A DNA stretch of 64,000 nucleotides from Shinisaurus crocodilurus (GCA_021292165.1 CM037877.1:207370715-207434714), one strand, 5' to 3'; shown: positions 1 to 11,027, counted from the stretch's first letter. Numbers and translations: made by a program. The notes: generated by a model not told the origin, from the letters alone.

Positions 1-1077
1 GCCAGAGTGTTTTTTCCTCCTATGCTGGCAACCCTGACCAAGGCATTGTACACTACTCAGAGAACTTTGGTTATTGGGCGGTTTAAAAGTACAGTAAATA
101 AGCTTGAACTCTGCAACTCCTATTCCAGCAATTAAGCACTGAGGAGGGATGACCAGTGACTGCGCCGCCTCCTCCTCCTCCTCCTTCTTCATCCACATTA
201 TTGTTTACAAGTTATCCTGAGAACAATTCAAGAGAAGGCACAAATGACCTTGGGCATTATTTCCCTGCCCTTTAACCCCTTTGTCAGGTATACACAGGGC
301 TTAATTTGAGCAAATGGTTCAACCAAGGCTCAATCCCAAAACTGGTTTTCAGATTACAGGCTCAGCCTCGGAACATGTGAAATCACTATAAAGGAGTAAC
401 ACGGCCTTAGACCATGAGCAGAATGCAATTCTCTCTCCACTGGCAATATTACAGGCACAGCTTTCAGTTCAGGCGGGGTGGGTTGCAGACAGGCTTGAGC
501 CTCAGCACTTCCCTGTAGAAAAGTTAATGACTGGTAATACAAACCTGAGATGAATGGAACTGCAGTGCAGTGGCTTTTATCACTGGATAAGTAGCCCGCT
601 GAGCCACATGTTAGGAGAATCATGTGGAAGAGCCATTTTGGAACCAAGTCAACACATTACCTCTGCAGCATGGTGGTTTTGCAAACCACTCCCCATGTCA
701 CTTCTCATGTTGCTTTGATAATGGATGGATATTCCGGATCTTCATGAGAGCTCCTCTCCACCACAGTCACAGCCTCTGATAAAGGCGTGGGAAGCACCTT
801 TGTGATCTGGGCTATCCACATTATATTGGTATGGAATTGGTCAAACTGGAAACCTGAAGTGCTGGAAACCTGAAACTTCTTATTGCTCAGAAGAGGGGTG
901 CAAGCATATAAAACAATGTTATCAGTTCAAAGTGGGTGTTTACTGTAGAGGAGAAGTTTTGCAGTAGGAATTGGTGGATTTCAGCTAGGCAGCGGGGCTT
1001 TGGCAGTGGGGGCCCATCGGCAGCACTATGCTGAGGGCATGCTGGAGTCTGCCGCTGGCCCTGATCATGGCCACTCT
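1..1077. other. Intergenic, no gene seen
   Basis: No convincing coding exon, RNA gene or repeat end was recognised. A short CTC-rich tract lies near 166-190. Short open frames here have no recognisable domain. The last 100 bases flank the hAT insertion that follows. Confidence 0.5.
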
Positions 1078-1516
1078 CAGGGCCGGCGCTACCGCTAGGC
1101 AGACCCAGGTGGCTGCCTAGGGCGCGTGGCGGAAGAGGGCGCAGAGTTTCTGCGCCCCTTCCTCGCCTCCGGCGCGCTCCTGCCCTGCCTGCCGCCTCCA
1201 CCGCGCCTCCCCGCCCGCCGCCGCCACCGCACCTCCCCCCCGCGTGCGCGTGTCCGCGCTCCCGCCCGCCAACCACCTACCTACCTTCCCATCGTAAAGC
1301 GCGGGGGTCCCATCGCGTCGGAGGAGGAGGCAGCGGCAGCAGCAGCAGCAGCCAGCAGCGAGGGCGGGGGGAAGGTAGGTTGTGGCGGCGGCGGTGCGCG
1401 GGGGGGGGGGGGTTTGCAGAGCAGGGCTGCTTTGCTCCGGAGCCCCCCCCACGGCACGAGGGGGGGCGCTAAATATAATTTGGCCTAGGGCGCCAAACAG
1501 CCCTGCACCATTCCTG
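1078..1516. mobile_element. hAT-type non-autonomous element, GC-rich interior
   Basis: The element starts CAGGGCCGG and ends in CTG. It is flanked by a perfect 8-bp duplication GCCACTCT at 1070-1077 and 1517-1524, which is diagnostic of hAT transposition. The ends match a second copy at 47415-47579 (shared segments GCCTAGGGCGC and GGGGGGCGCTAAATAT). The interior is very GC- and CpG-rich, with CCG, AGC and poly-G tracts. It produces long open frames of low complexity (alanine, glycine, arginine) that are not credible genes. No transposase is present. Confidence 0.85.
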
Positions 1517-1756
1517 GCCACTCTCAATGCTGAGCCCATTGCAGAGGCCTGGGCAGGAGAACTGCAGAGACTGCACCAGCTTTCCCAGGGTCCTTCAGCC
1601 TGCTAGGTGAGGAATACATAGTGCGAAGTGGTACTACCAACCTGAGACTAATGAAACTGCAGTTCCGTTCCTCCTCCTGCTGCTAATTCCTTATCTGCCC
1701 CAATTTAGTGACTGATGCCTGTAACATGGACTAGAACAGACTGACCAACAATTTAG

Positions 1757-1879
1757 GCTGAGGAAGGCAGTGGCTGACCTAAGGTCATACACAGCAAGCT
1801 TTATGGCTACGTGGGGGATTTGAACCTGGGTCTCTTCAGTCCTAGCCGGACATTCTAACCACTACACCACACTGGCTCA
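1757..1879 (-). mobile_element. tRNA-derived SINE (minus strand)
   Basis: Read on the minus strand it begins with the GTGTGGTGTAGTGGTTAGA head. It then carries a B-box-like GGTTCAAATCCC (complement near 1818-1830) and an A-box-like TAGTGGTTAGA (complement near 1855-1866). The same family appears at 31690-31895 and 45495-45790 on the plus strand. It is a pol III promoter relic, not a tRNA gene, because no cloverleaf is preserved. Confidence 0.7.
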
Positions 1880-2114
1880 ATCTCATGGGAGAGATCTCAT
1901 GCGCCTGAACTGAGTTGCTGCAAATATTCATCCATTTATTCAGATTGCAATGCAAGGTTTAGTTCTTGTGCCCCCACAGAGGTGTTATCTGAGCAGACAT
2001 GAACCACTATCTCATCCCTCTCTCATTCAGCGGCCTGCTTTGCTGAATAATATATGGGAAATATATTTTCAGCAGTGATAGCATACCACTCAGTCACCAG
2101 GTGAGTCTGTGACT

Positions 2115-2358
2115 CAGGGTCCTTCCGGATGGACGGCTCTTAGCACTACCAATCAAAAGTCATTGTGCAGCTGTTCCATTTCCCCCTCCTTAACAGATTT
2201 TCTGTGGTAAGGGAAAAAGACAGAAGCAGTAGTGGGAAAGCAAGGGAGGGTTACAGGTGGAAGGGTCTGCTGTCTGGACCCACCGCACCCCACTATAATT
2301 CTGTATTTGGGACAGCACAGTTGCAGGATCCAAGGCCCCATCTGGAAGTGCTCATTGG
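2115..2358 (-). repeat. Unnamed MITE-like family A (minus copy)
   Basis: It shares blocks with copies near 3470-3810, 3960-4200, 39375-39595 and 44655-44890: a 'gtgctaagagc'-type block, 'tggaatagctgcacaatg', and ends of the type gggtccttccgga / ctggaagtgctc. I could not assign a known family name. No coding capacity is visible. Confidence 0.5.
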
Positions 2359-2599
2359 GATATGAATCCAAGTGTAACCATATAAATAAAGCAATATATA
2401 AATATCACTAATAATAGCAATATTCCAAATTCATTGCTCGGTGCTAGCTGTAACACTTCTTCTTTTTTTTAAATGCTGCCACGAAGTTCTCTGTCTAGCT
2501 CTAGCGGTTGCACACACGCCTGGTTTGTATCCAAGGGAAGCCGCACCTTCTGTTTCTGACTGCTGGTCTATTTCCACTCCCATCCAGCTGAAAGGGTTA

Positions 2600-2830
2600 A
2601 CAACCCACGTCTCGCTCTGTTTGTCTCGGACGTCACATGTTTTTCAAAAGCGCTTACCAACCACCTACCGGCGAGCTGCTGTTGCTGACGCGCGAGAGTC
2701 CGCCACGTCAGAAGCTGTATAAGCAGGAAGGGAAATGCATTCCTAATTTGGGCGCAGAGTGCTGCGAAGCCGATTGGCTGAGAGCGAAAGGCGGGGCGAA
2801 TGGGGGTACAGCTGGCCTCTGTCAGTTACT
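2600..2830 (+). promoter_or_regulatory. Promoter-like cluster without an obvious gene
   Basis: Seen in sequence: CRE-like GGACGTCA (2628-2635, 7/8 to TGACGTCA), TGACGCGC (from 2686), CCACGTCA (2703-2710, complement TGACGTGG), TATAAG (2718-2723), ATTGG within CGATTGGCTG (2771-2780, inverted CCAAT) and GGCGGGGCG (2790-2798, GC box). A CRE half-site about 10 bp upstream of a TATA-like box is a classic cAMP-responsive promoter layout. CpG frequency is locally raised against an AT-rich background. No downstream coding exon is recognised, so it could drive a non-coding RNA, be a distal enhancer, or be chance. Confidence 0.4.
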
Positions 2831-3469
2831 GAATACTAATCCCTCGAACAATAGGCTGCATAAACACTTCCCAGGACTGGAAAATCCCTTTCCTGAGCTC
2901 AGCACAATTTGAGCCTTTCGCGATAGCTGCTGATAACAACGACGTGAACTCCGTGTGTGCTTCCTGGCGTCCTTTTTTAAAGATTTCTGATTATTTGCCC
3001 CACATAAATAAGCGGTGGGGCCTTTTGAAATGGGAAGGAAGTTCAATTCTCACTGCAGTTACTAAAATGGCTGAGACCAAAGGAGGGAAATGTTCAGCTT
3101 TTTGTTGTTGTTGTTACAGACCTGTACAGATTCCTATCTGATTCCCATCCCAGTGCTGCAATACTCCCATGTCATAACTCAAGATGTGTGCAAGGGATAA
3201 TTTGTATTTAAAACAAAAACTTCCCCACCTTTCGTTTTTGGCCTGGCAATATTATTATTCTCATTCCATAAACACCGGTCTTCTCTATTTGATTATCTCA
3301 GCAATGGAGGCTTTTTGTTTTTAGCTCCTGAGCAAGGGGTTGGGGGTTGGGGTTGGGTTGGGTTCAGAAAAGGGACAGGGGAAGAAGGGTTAAACCTCCC
3401 CTACCTGCACACCGTGGTCTGAGCTGGATTGGTACACCTGTACTTACATGGAGTAATAAGAAAGTAAGG
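2831..3469. other. Intergenic, G-quadruplex motif
   Basis: No gene was recognised. A G4-forming motif occupies 3336-3362, with five G-runs of 4, 5, 4, 3 and 3 separated by TT. A short GTT tract lies near 3102-3115. Confidence 0.5.
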
Positions 3470-3810
3470 ATGCTTCCGGACAAGGCTTTTATCATGCAAA
3501 TGCCCATCTTCCATTCATAGCCCTCCCGTGTTTTCCCACTGTCCTTTTTTCTTCTTACCAGACCAGAAGAAATCTGTTAAGGAAAAAAGATGGAATAGCT
3601 CCACAATGCCTTTTCATTGGTAGCGCTAGGAGCCCTCTGTTTGGAGAACACCTGTTGTCTTCCATTTGTAACCCTCCCATATTTTTCCATGGCTTATTCC
3701 ATCTTTTTTCTTGCCAGAAAAAAAAGGGAAAAAATCCATTAGGGAGGAAAAGATGGAATAGGTGCACAATGTCTTTTGATCTGTAGCACTAGGACTCCCG
3801 GAGGACTCCA
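3470..3810 (+). repeat. MITE-like family A, internally duplicated
   Basis: It begins with a 'gatgcttccggacaaggcttttat' type end. It then contains two successive copies (about 3503-3640 and 3655-3800) of a block with 'accctccc..tttttcca', 'agatggaatag', 'cacaatg' and 'gtagc.ctaggag'. This is the same family as 2115-2358 and 3960-4200. Confidence 0.5.
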
Positions 3811-3959
3811 TCCAAAGCATGGAAGGAGGGGGTCAGCTGCACACTACATATTTAATGTATCACAGAATCTGATCCTTTAAAAAATAAGGGGAACCATGCA
3901 AATATGGAACATTTCTTAAGGAGCGCCTGAGGAGAGGAAAACTCACTGTCTGTTGATGC

Positions 3960-4200
3960 ACTGTCTTTAGGTGCTGCCAGCCCAGGCGAGGCTTTTATAG
4001 CACCGTCACTCTGCCTCATTTATGGAATTTTACTGGAGTCCAGATGAAATTGTCTTCCAATTCTAACCCTCCTGTGTTTTCCCACCACTTCTATCTTTTC
4101 CCTTACCCCAGAAAACCCTTTAAAGAAAAAAAAAAATTGGAATTGCTGCACAATGCCTTGTTTGGTAGTGCTAAGAGCACTGTGTCTGGAAGCACCCGTT
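3960..4200 (+). repeat. MITE-like family A
   Basis: This is the best-preserved copy of the family. The left end GGTGCTGCCAG and right end CTGGAAGCACC are imperfect inverted repeats. The interior holds 'aggcttttatagcaccgt', 'ctctgcctcatt', 'ttcccaccacttc' and 'gctgcacaatgcc'. Non-coding. Confidence 0.55.
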
Positions 4201-4241
4201 AAAATCTAATTGGGTGAGGGGAGAAGATTTTAAGACACCCC

Positions 4242-4244
<3 letters not shown>

Positions 4245-4272
<28 letters not shown>
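4245..4272. repeat. (GA)n microsatellite
   Basis: Uninterrupted GA dinucleotide run. Confidence 0.95.
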
Positions 4273-4422
4273 GCACTCTTATAGCACATATGCCTGCAGG
4301 ATTCCTGCAAAATGTAGGCCCTGAGACTCCCCAACCCCATCAGTTCTAAAGCTTGACAGAATATCTAATGTGGAAACTCATTTCATACAAATAACCACCC
4401 ATCTAGAAGCATAATTAACTGG

Positions 4423-4536
4423 GGGTGCAAACCTATGCAAGTTTAGACAGAAAAAAGGCTGTGGGGGGCATGCTGGCTGGGGCATGCCGGGAGTTGTAGG
4501 CCTTTTATCTGTCTAAACTTGCATAGGATTGCACCC
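4423..4536. mobile_element. Harbinger-like hairpin MITE
   Basis: It is palindromic: GGGTGCAAACCTATGC on the left and GCATAGGATTGCACCC on the right, followed inward by TTTAGACAGA and its complement and then CTGGCTGGGGCATGC. The flanking 3 bp are TGG and TGA (2/3 identical). Sister copies at 30508, 50754 and 54349 have exact TTA or TAA duplications, supporting a PIF/Harbinger origin. Confidence 0.7.
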
Positions 4537-5125
4537 TGAATCAGTTAAACTCCCTGCACTCTGTGTAGCAGGTAGCCTTCCAGCAAGATGGCACATTGTA
4601 CACTTGCATGTTTAATGCTATGTGGAGCTTTAACAGTGGAGAAACATGGCCAGTCCTGTAAAACGAGGGATAGAGCAGTGTGTTTCCAGTGCAGGTGTGG
4701 GCCAAACTAGAAGTGACTCCATGAACAGGTTCTTGCATATACAGTATATTATGCTGCATCCATCTGTGTGTGCGTGTGCGAACTGCTGCCATGTGGAGGT
4801 GGTGATTCAAAGTGGGACCACAGCACTAGTGGAGGGGTGATTAATGCTTCCCCCACTCTGTTTTCTCAGTTAAGATATCCCCTCCCCCCCGCCCCCGATG
4901 CTGTTATTTTCTCCATGGGGCAAAACATGGCAGGCATCATACTGGGACATGCAATTTCCAGTCTTAGGTTGCAACAACAGGCTCACTTACTAAAGTGGGT
5001 CTTACCTCTCGGTAAACATCATAGAATTGAGCTGTGTATAGCATAGAAAACCTTGTGGCCTTGCTGCAGGAGCTCAACTGTTCCTTTTGTGTACTAGACA
5101 GATATCACACTGCTTTATCACACAG
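4537..5125. other. Intergenic, no gene seen
   Basis: No recognisable domain, RNA gene or repeat end was found. Confidence 0.4.
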
Positions 5126-5129
5126 ATTA

Positions 5130-5360
5130 GACAAATTCCTGGAGGAGAAGGCTATGGCTATATATTATGTCCAGTATCAGAGGCAGGGTGCCTATGCATA
5201 CCAGCTGCTGAGGAACATGAGTGGGAGAGTGCTATTGCACTCATGTCTGACCTGTGGGCTTCCCATTGTGGTATCTGGTTGGCCACTGTGTAAACCAAAT
5301 GCTGGACTGGATAGGCCTTTAGTCTGATCTAACAGGGCTCTTCTTTTGTTCTTAAAGCTA
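5130..5360 (+). mobile_element. SINE-like family S2 (plus)
   Basis: It contains the ordered blocks 'ggaggagaaggctat', 'cagtatcagaggcagg', 'gagtgctattgcactca', 'tggttggccactgtg', 'atgctggactggat' and a terminal 'gggctcttctt..gttctta'. The same order recurs at 46526-46755 (plus) and 22443-22710, 51201-51440 and 58864-59045 (minus). The open frame across it is an artefact. Confidence 0.7.
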
Positions 5361-5592
5361 TGCTGGTTAGGATGAAAGTTGTAGACTGACACATCTGGAG
5401 CGCCCACACTTATCTTAAAGGCTTCAGTCCTGTTTGGACCCAGGGGAAAAGAGTCTCAGTCTAATATTGGTTATTTTATCATTAACCATATCAGTTTAGA
5501 TAAACATGTGAATTCAAGAAGGATTTAGGGTGCAATCCTATCTATTGTGCCCTTGATGCTTGTAAGTGTGGAGAAAGCCTGACATGAGTATG

Positions 5593-5617
5593 CATGCACA
5601 CACACACACACACACAC
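5593..5617. repeat. (CA)n microsatellite
   Basis: CA dinucleotide run. Confidence 0.9.
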
Positions 5618-5739
5618 CACACAGCCTCCGTCCAGGGAAGGGGGGTGAGGAGGGGGGATTGAGTTACTGGGAAGCAGCCAGACAGACCGGCATCCCCAAC
5701 AATGGAGAGTCTCGGTTGAATTCCACAAAACCCAAGAAA

Positions 5740-6354
5740 GGACCATCAAGACCATCAAACTATCAGGGCAGTCTCAAAGAGCTGTAAAGTACCCAGTACG
5801 TCACCTTCTTCCCGGGCAGGAATAAGCTCACCTGATACGAAGGGGCAGGCATAAGCCCCCACCTGACCTGGAGGGTGGGGAGAGCGGGAAACTCAGGGGT
5901 AGAAAACCCCTCTCCCTTCCTGTGCGGGGTTGTTGGGAACACAGGGTGCTTTGGAACAAGGTTCATCCTCCAAGCGGCGGCTGGAGTAAGCTGTTCTCAT
6001 CCCCGGATCGGCCGACCCGGAGCCAAGCTGAAATTGACTAGCGTAAAGTCTTTAGTTTAAGGTAACTGACTAATCCCAATGCGCTAGCCTGGGAGCCTGT
6101 TTCATTGATAAACGTAGAGGTCACCTCAGCTCAGGTTGTGTTGACATTATAGTATTCCTAGAAAGCTGTTAGTTCCGCTCAGTATCTTGTGTAAATAAAT
6201 AAAGCCTTATTTGGTCATGTAAAGGGCTCTAGTTTCCTCTTGTGTACGCAAACCTCCTAGTCGGTTTCACTTGCTTGTACGGGCTGTAACTCAGTGCCGG
6301 TTAACCCGTTAAGCGCCGAACTCACGCATAGGACCCGGGTGCTGGTCCTTCACA
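5740..6354 (+). mobile_element. Possible solo LTR-like sequence
   Basis: A GC-balanced 0.6 kb block differs from its surroundings. It has overlapping AATAAA signals (6194-6203), a following U5-like segment of about 150 bp rich in TTTC and GT, and a terminal CA at 6353-6354. No primer-binding site, internal region or partner LTR is visible, and the left edge was not found. It could instead be unique sequence. Confidence 0.3.
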
Positions 6355-6359
6355 GTAAG

Positions 6360-6765
6360 CCTCCAACTCCGAAGTTTACAAGCATCCAGTGAATAGTGGG
6401 AGGAGCGGTGGAGGCAATCTCTGCCTCCCCACTCTGCAATTCAGCTAGATGGCGGATTTCGGCTGTCTAGCTGTGGTGCTTTGGAGGGGGAGGGAAGGGG
6501 GCTGGTCAGGATACCTGGTATCCTGGCAGCCCCAGTCTTCTCCCTTCCCTGCCAACTTTACCCCCTCTCCAAGCTTGATTTTCCAACCTCGGAGCAGCAG
6601 CTGGCATGGTTCTTTCTGTGCCAGCTGCAAGGGGGGGAGGGGGATCAGAGCAGAGATCTGCAGCTCCGAGGTTGGAGCTCTGTTTCTGACCTGGGAATCA
6701 AAGTATCCTATGACCAGGGGCCATAGGATCACTCTCTTATTCATCTGAAATTGTGGCAGGAGCTG
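6360..6765. repeat. Unnamed repeat family B
   Basis: It shares blocks with 59985-60410: 'ctccgaggt', 'atggttctttc.gtgc.agctgc', 'tttctgacctgggaatc' and 'tatcctatg.cc'. It contains internal inverted repeats around 'cctcggagc'/'gctccgagg'. It looks like a non-coding class II element, but its ends and TSD were not resolved. Confidence 0.45.
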
Positions 6766-7262
6766 AATGTATGTTTTCTGCAAAATTAATTTCCACTGAA
6801 CTTAGCTGATTCATATGGCCCAAATGTGGTTATAAAGTCCTAGTTTTGTGAGGCATATAAGGAAATGTTTTAAGAGTTTTCAAAAGACAAAATATATGAA
6901 AATTCAAAATTCTATACACAATTTACAGGAGGATAATATTGCAATGTGATTATGCAGGAATAAATCCTTCTGACTCAAATGGTGTTAACACAAGTATAGT
7001 TAGATACAGAATTGCAGCTAGGTAATTAATGAAAGGCAAATTACTCCAAAGGGAACAAGGAGATGTTCACTGGGTGAATTAATATAAATGCAAAGATGTG
7101 TCTGAGAATTCAGAAATGAGTGTTTGCAAAATCAACAACCCTATTTTTTACTTCTAGGTCTCTGTGTGGGCACTCTTAATTTGGATTTATCTTATTTGGA
7201 TTAAGGACAGGGTTAAAGTAAATTGGTATGAAGGAATTTTAATCCATATTAAATTACACCAA

Positions 7263-7265
<3 letters not shown>
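6766..7265. other. Intergenic, no gene seen
   Basis: AT-rich sequence with no recognised feature. Confidence 0.4.
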
Positions 7266-7314
<49 letters not shown>

Positions 7315-7325
7315 TGTGTGGGGGT

Positions 7326-7373
<48 letters not shown>
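7266..7373. repeat. Compound (GA)n microsatellite
   Basis: Two GA runs of more than 40 bp each flank a GT/GGGT-rich spacer (about 7311-7330). Serine-leucine open frames on the opposite strand are translation artefacts. Confidence 0.97.
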
Positions 7374-7375
<2 letters not shown>

Positions 7376-9145
7376 CAGCAATTTTGGGTAGATAAAGCTT
7401 TGTTGCAACTCTTCTGAGAGACAGCCAGGCTAGTTTTAGCACAGGGTGACAGAAAGTATCTCTGCTTCCTTCCCACCATTACAACCTTGAGGCTAGTTTG
7501 CAATTTCATCTGATTTTCTTGTAATGAGCATTCCGCCATAAATTAGGGTTACACCCAGGTTTCTAATCTCATGGGAGCCACCAGCCAGAACCTCCACTAT
7601 TATGTCATGTAGCAAAGGCCAATGAGGCTATTGTAGAAGTTGCTCCCCATTGGTGGAAATTTCAGACATGAATTATGCTGTTATGCACTTTCAGACTTAA
7701 TAGTTTCACCCCCAAGTGTCATTATGAAGCCCTGTATAATTACACAGCAGGAACAGAGCAGACATTAAAATGTGTAACCCTGGTGACATGAGAGAACATT
7801 GCTAGTGCTGTAATAAACCTTCCAGAGGATGATCAGATGACCTCAATCACCACAAATACTTCAAACATGTGGGGTTTAGATAGTATTTTCACTCTAGTAG
7901 TGCTAAGATTAAGGCCCTACTGCACCAAGAACTGTATAGACAATTAATGAAAGACAGTAGCTGATAAGTGGGACCTGCAACAAAATGTTGCAGTGTATCC
8001 TCCCTCCTAAAAGGAGTGCTCCTGTTCAGGTTTCCAGCCAGCCATTCCTTCCAAGCAGGGCATTCCACTCCTCTCCTTGCCTCCAGTTCTGTGTTTCTTT
8101 ATCCATGGTTGGCTCTACATTCCATAGCTACTGGGCATGCTCAGTCCTCATTAAGCTGTTTTTGGATAGCTGCTGTTGCAACATTTCCAGTTAGAGCTTT
8201 TCTACATGACTATTTGTTGTATGCTTGTCATGTCCTACTTATGGTTGTTTATGGGTTCTTTAGAAAATGTCATTACCCTCCATTCTCTCTTCTGTTTGTA
8301 AACAGCACTTCCCACAAGCTTTTTTTTTAAGAGCAGGGAAAATGGAGTATTATTTCTGATGACGAAAGAAAGCGCAATTTCCTCTTGTGTATTTGCACTG
8401 TGGTATTCCACTATACCACAGTGCCACCTAGAGATTATGTAGTGGAAAAGCAGGGGAAAAAAACTTTCCTCATGTAGTGCTCGGATCTTAATTCAGAGAT
8501 AAAACTGAAAGCAGATGCAGTGGTTTAACAGTAGCGTGCAGAAAAGCTAAAAGCCCTAAGCCCTTATTGTGTGTGGTGGGGGGAATCTAAAGCCAAGAAA
8601 GTGGTGAATGAGCAGCTGATCCCATTAGCCATTGAGCTCAGTGAGCCACGAAGTTTGGATTTAGATCTAAACTTTTCAGAGTATGAAAACACGGAATCAG
8701 AGAGAATCTGTGCCCCGTGTGACACAATAGATGGAGACTGAATCTGGAGATCCAGCTACAAATCAGCAAGGATGCTCCCTTCCTGGTGAGGTCTCCAATT
8801 ACCTTGCAGGACTCTTGTGAGGATAAAATGCAGTGAGAATTGTACAGCAAAAGGGCAGATAGGCTAACACAACACAACCCTTTCTCACATTAATTGTCAA
8901 GAGTGATAAAAGACGTAGCAAGTTGAAGACACTGAAGGGGAACCTGTTAGGAAAGCTCTTTCCATTTACTTGGATAACAATGAAAACCTACCGTTTATTT
9001 CTGATCAGTGACTAAACAGTGCTCCTACTAAGTGAAGATGATGTCATGCCCTTTGAACTCTTGGCTCCCGATCAGTATTCATTCTAGACCCATTTTAGAT
9101 CATGCTCTGTATGGTGTGTTCCCATTTGAGATTTGGTCATTCTTT
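7374..9145. other. Intergenic; inverted repeat at 8395-8424
   Basis: No coding exon was recognised. A near-perfect inverted repeat GCACTGTGGTAT / ATACCACAGTGC with a 6-bp loop lies around 8395-8424. It sits within a segment (about 8185-8490) whose ends 'gagcttttctacatga' and 'tcatgtagtgctc' are imperfect inverted repeats, so this is probably another small MITE. Confidence 0.4.
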
Positions 9146-9148
9146 TGA

Positions 9149-9614
9149 GGGCCGGTTCACACGACACGGGAACCGTGGGGGAGCAGAAGCCCCCCCCATG
9201 GTTCCCGTGTTGTGCGAACGCCGGCCGGGGGCACCCCCACGGGACGGCTGCACGCAGGAAGCACGGAAAGTCACCATGGGTGGTAGAGGGGTAAGCCCCT
9301 ACCGCATGTGGCCACCCTGCCGTGCGAACAGCGGGTGGCCGTCCCGTGGGGGCCTCCCGTGGCCACACAGAGGCGGCAGCCCAGAGTGGCCGGAGCTGCG
9401 GCTGCTCCGGCCTGTAGGGGCAAATGCCCCACTGGGCATCCCGAGCTGCCGCCCCCTAGTGCCGGGAGACCCGTGCTGCGGTGCGGGGACTGCTGGCTCC
9501 ACTGCGGTCTGCCCATGCATGCGGGGCGCAGGTCGTCTGCGGCGCCCCGCCGGACCCCACAGACGGCCCGGTGGTGCCTCCCCCGCTCACCGCCTGGGTC
9601 GTATGAACCGGCCC
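9149..9614. mobile_element. GC-rich TIR element (GGGCCGGTT family)
   Basis: Terminal inverted repeats GGGCCGGTTCACACGAC and GTCGTATGAACCGGCCC are flanked by TGA on both sides (9146-9148 and 9615-9617). An internal hairpin lies near the left end (ACACGGGAACCGTGG / CATGGTTCCCGTGT). It is very GC-rich, so all frames stay open. These include 171-, 133- and 129-residue arginine/proline/glycine-rich frames that I reject as genes. A second copy lies inverted at 54951-55336. The GGG ends and 3-bp duplication suggest a Harbinger-like MITE. Confidence 0.75.
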
Positions 9615-10140
9615 TGAGTCTCTGCCAAACTTGCAAAAGGCCCCAGAGGCTTCTAGACAAATCTGCTAAGCATGTCCTGTCTGCAAAAGAAACATCCTCC
9701 TGCCACTGAAGTTAGGTGATCGGAGCCAAAAATATTTGGGCCAGGATCCAAAGAACTCTACAGCTAGTTCCATGCAGTCAAGAAAGCTTTGGGTTTGTGA
9801 TGTGGCATATGTGGCAGCTGTTCAAAAGGGGAGGAAAGTTTCTTAAAATGCTACTGGGCATGCCAAGCCCTTGTGCATACCCAAAGTACTATTTGGATCT
9901 TTCCCAGCCATGGTCAAAATCTCCTTTGGCCCATATATAATTTTTATGCAGGGCAGAACAAGCCTGTTCTAAATAATCCCACAGTAGATCATCTGCCTCT
10001 TGCACTATTCCAGGCTTGTGTTTTCTGTCCTCCTTTTAACTGCTTGGACGTTTCCCTGCCCAAGCAGCCAGCAGCTGGTTTCATTTTAAAGAAGCTTGAT
10101 TCTGGGGATGATGGATCCATAGCTACAAATGTACTGTAAC
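9615..10140. other. Intergenic, no gene seen
   Basis: No supported feature. Confidence 0.4.
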
Positions 10141-10220
10141 TAGTTTCCTGCATTGAGCAGGGGGTTGGACTCGATAGCCTTGTAGGCTCCTTCCAACTCT
10201 ATGATCTATGAAATCTATGA
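10141..10220 (+). mobile_element. CR1-like SINE tail (5S-SINE family, 5' truncated)
   Basis: The sequence 'ttcctgcattgagcaggggg', then 'ttggactcgatagcc', 'ccttccaactctatga' and repeated 'atctatga', is identical in order to the 3' half of the 5S-headed SINE at 33320-33482. The terminal ATCTATGA repeats resemble those of CR1 elements. Confidence 0.75.
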
Positions 10221-10289
10221 GTAACGCCACTGTAGTGGTGTAGGGGGATATATAGAGCAATGTGGCAATTGATGTGCATGCATCACCCT

Positions 10290-10710
10290 GCTTTCCCACT
10301 GAGATCTGCCAAGGGAGCCCTGCTCTGCGTTCCTCTACCATCTGAAGAAAAGTTGGTGGTTACGTGGAATAGGGGTTTTCTGGGTTGTTGTACCCAGACT
10401 CTGGAATCCTTCCCCCAGGAAGCCGGCCTCTCCCCTTCCCTTTCAATTTTCCAGAGGTGAGTGAAGACCACCTTCATTAGGTGGGCCTTCAGTTTAGAGA
10501 AAGATGTACCCCTCTCCACAGAATGATAGAGATCCCAGAGAAAGACATCCCTGATATTGTAGATACAAATCCAATGAGGGATTTTTATCTGACTCATTCG
10601 GGTTGTTCTGCTGCTGTTCTCATGTTATGTTATTGTTGTTTCACTGTACGTGATGTTTTATTGCCCGTTACTTTGGGTGCTTTGCAGTAAAGCAACTTAT
10701 AAATCACTAT
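10290..10710 (+). mobile_element. CR1/L2-type LINE 3' fragment
   Basis: Remnants of the conserved C-terminal end of LINE ORF2 ('gactctggaatccttcccccagg', 'aggtgggccttcagttt') are followed by a pyrimidine-rich 3' UTR ending 'gggtgctttgcagtaaagcaacttataaat'. The hAT element at 10711-11027 is inserted into its tail. Confidence 0.6.
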
Positions 10711-11027
10711 CAGGGCCAACCAATGACATTTTGCTGCCTGAGGTGAAGGACAAGATGGTGCCCCTCCCCATTCCAAGTACAGAAGCTGTCTAGACTGGCA
10801 GTTGAATCTTACTGGCAATGGGATAGTGTCTTCCACCACACTTGAGGCAGCAGCAGGTGAGTTTAAGGGGGCAGAACAGGCCCTGTGGCATACAGAGCTT
10901 TGTCCTCCATCAGAGCAGAACAGCTGGAGGGTTTAGGAGGAACGGCTGGGAGGCTTCCACCACTGCCGCCCAGTATTTGCCACCTGAGGTGGTCACCTCA
11001 CTCTGCCTAATTATAGGGCCAGCCCTG
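10711..11027. mobile_element. hAT-type element in LINE tail
   Basis: It starts CAGGGCCAACC and ends GGGCCAGCCCTG. The flanking 8-mers are ATCACTAT (10703-10710) and GTCACTAT (11028-11035), 7/8 identical. Internal 'gctgcctgaggtg' and 'ccacctgaggtgg' are inverted. A partial relative starts at 30418. Confidence 0.75.

Noticed and set aside
1117..1539. Alanine- and glycine-rich 120-140 residue frames
   Set aside because: They are confined to a hAT element with a perfect TSD and trinucleotide runs; opposite-strand frames are equally open.
5740..6354. Complete endogenous retrovirus
   Set aside because: Only an LTR-like block with AATAAA and a terminal CA was seen. There is no primer-binding site, no gag-pol-env coding and no second LTR, so it is kept as a low-confidence LTR-like feature.
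7187..7539. Serine-leucine repeat protein
   Set aside because: Pure translation of a compound GA microsatellite.
9102..9709. Long open frames of 133-171 residues on both strands
   Set aside because: They lie in a GC-rich inverted-repeat element where stop codons are rare in all frames. Composition is arginine/proline/glycine and no domain is visible.
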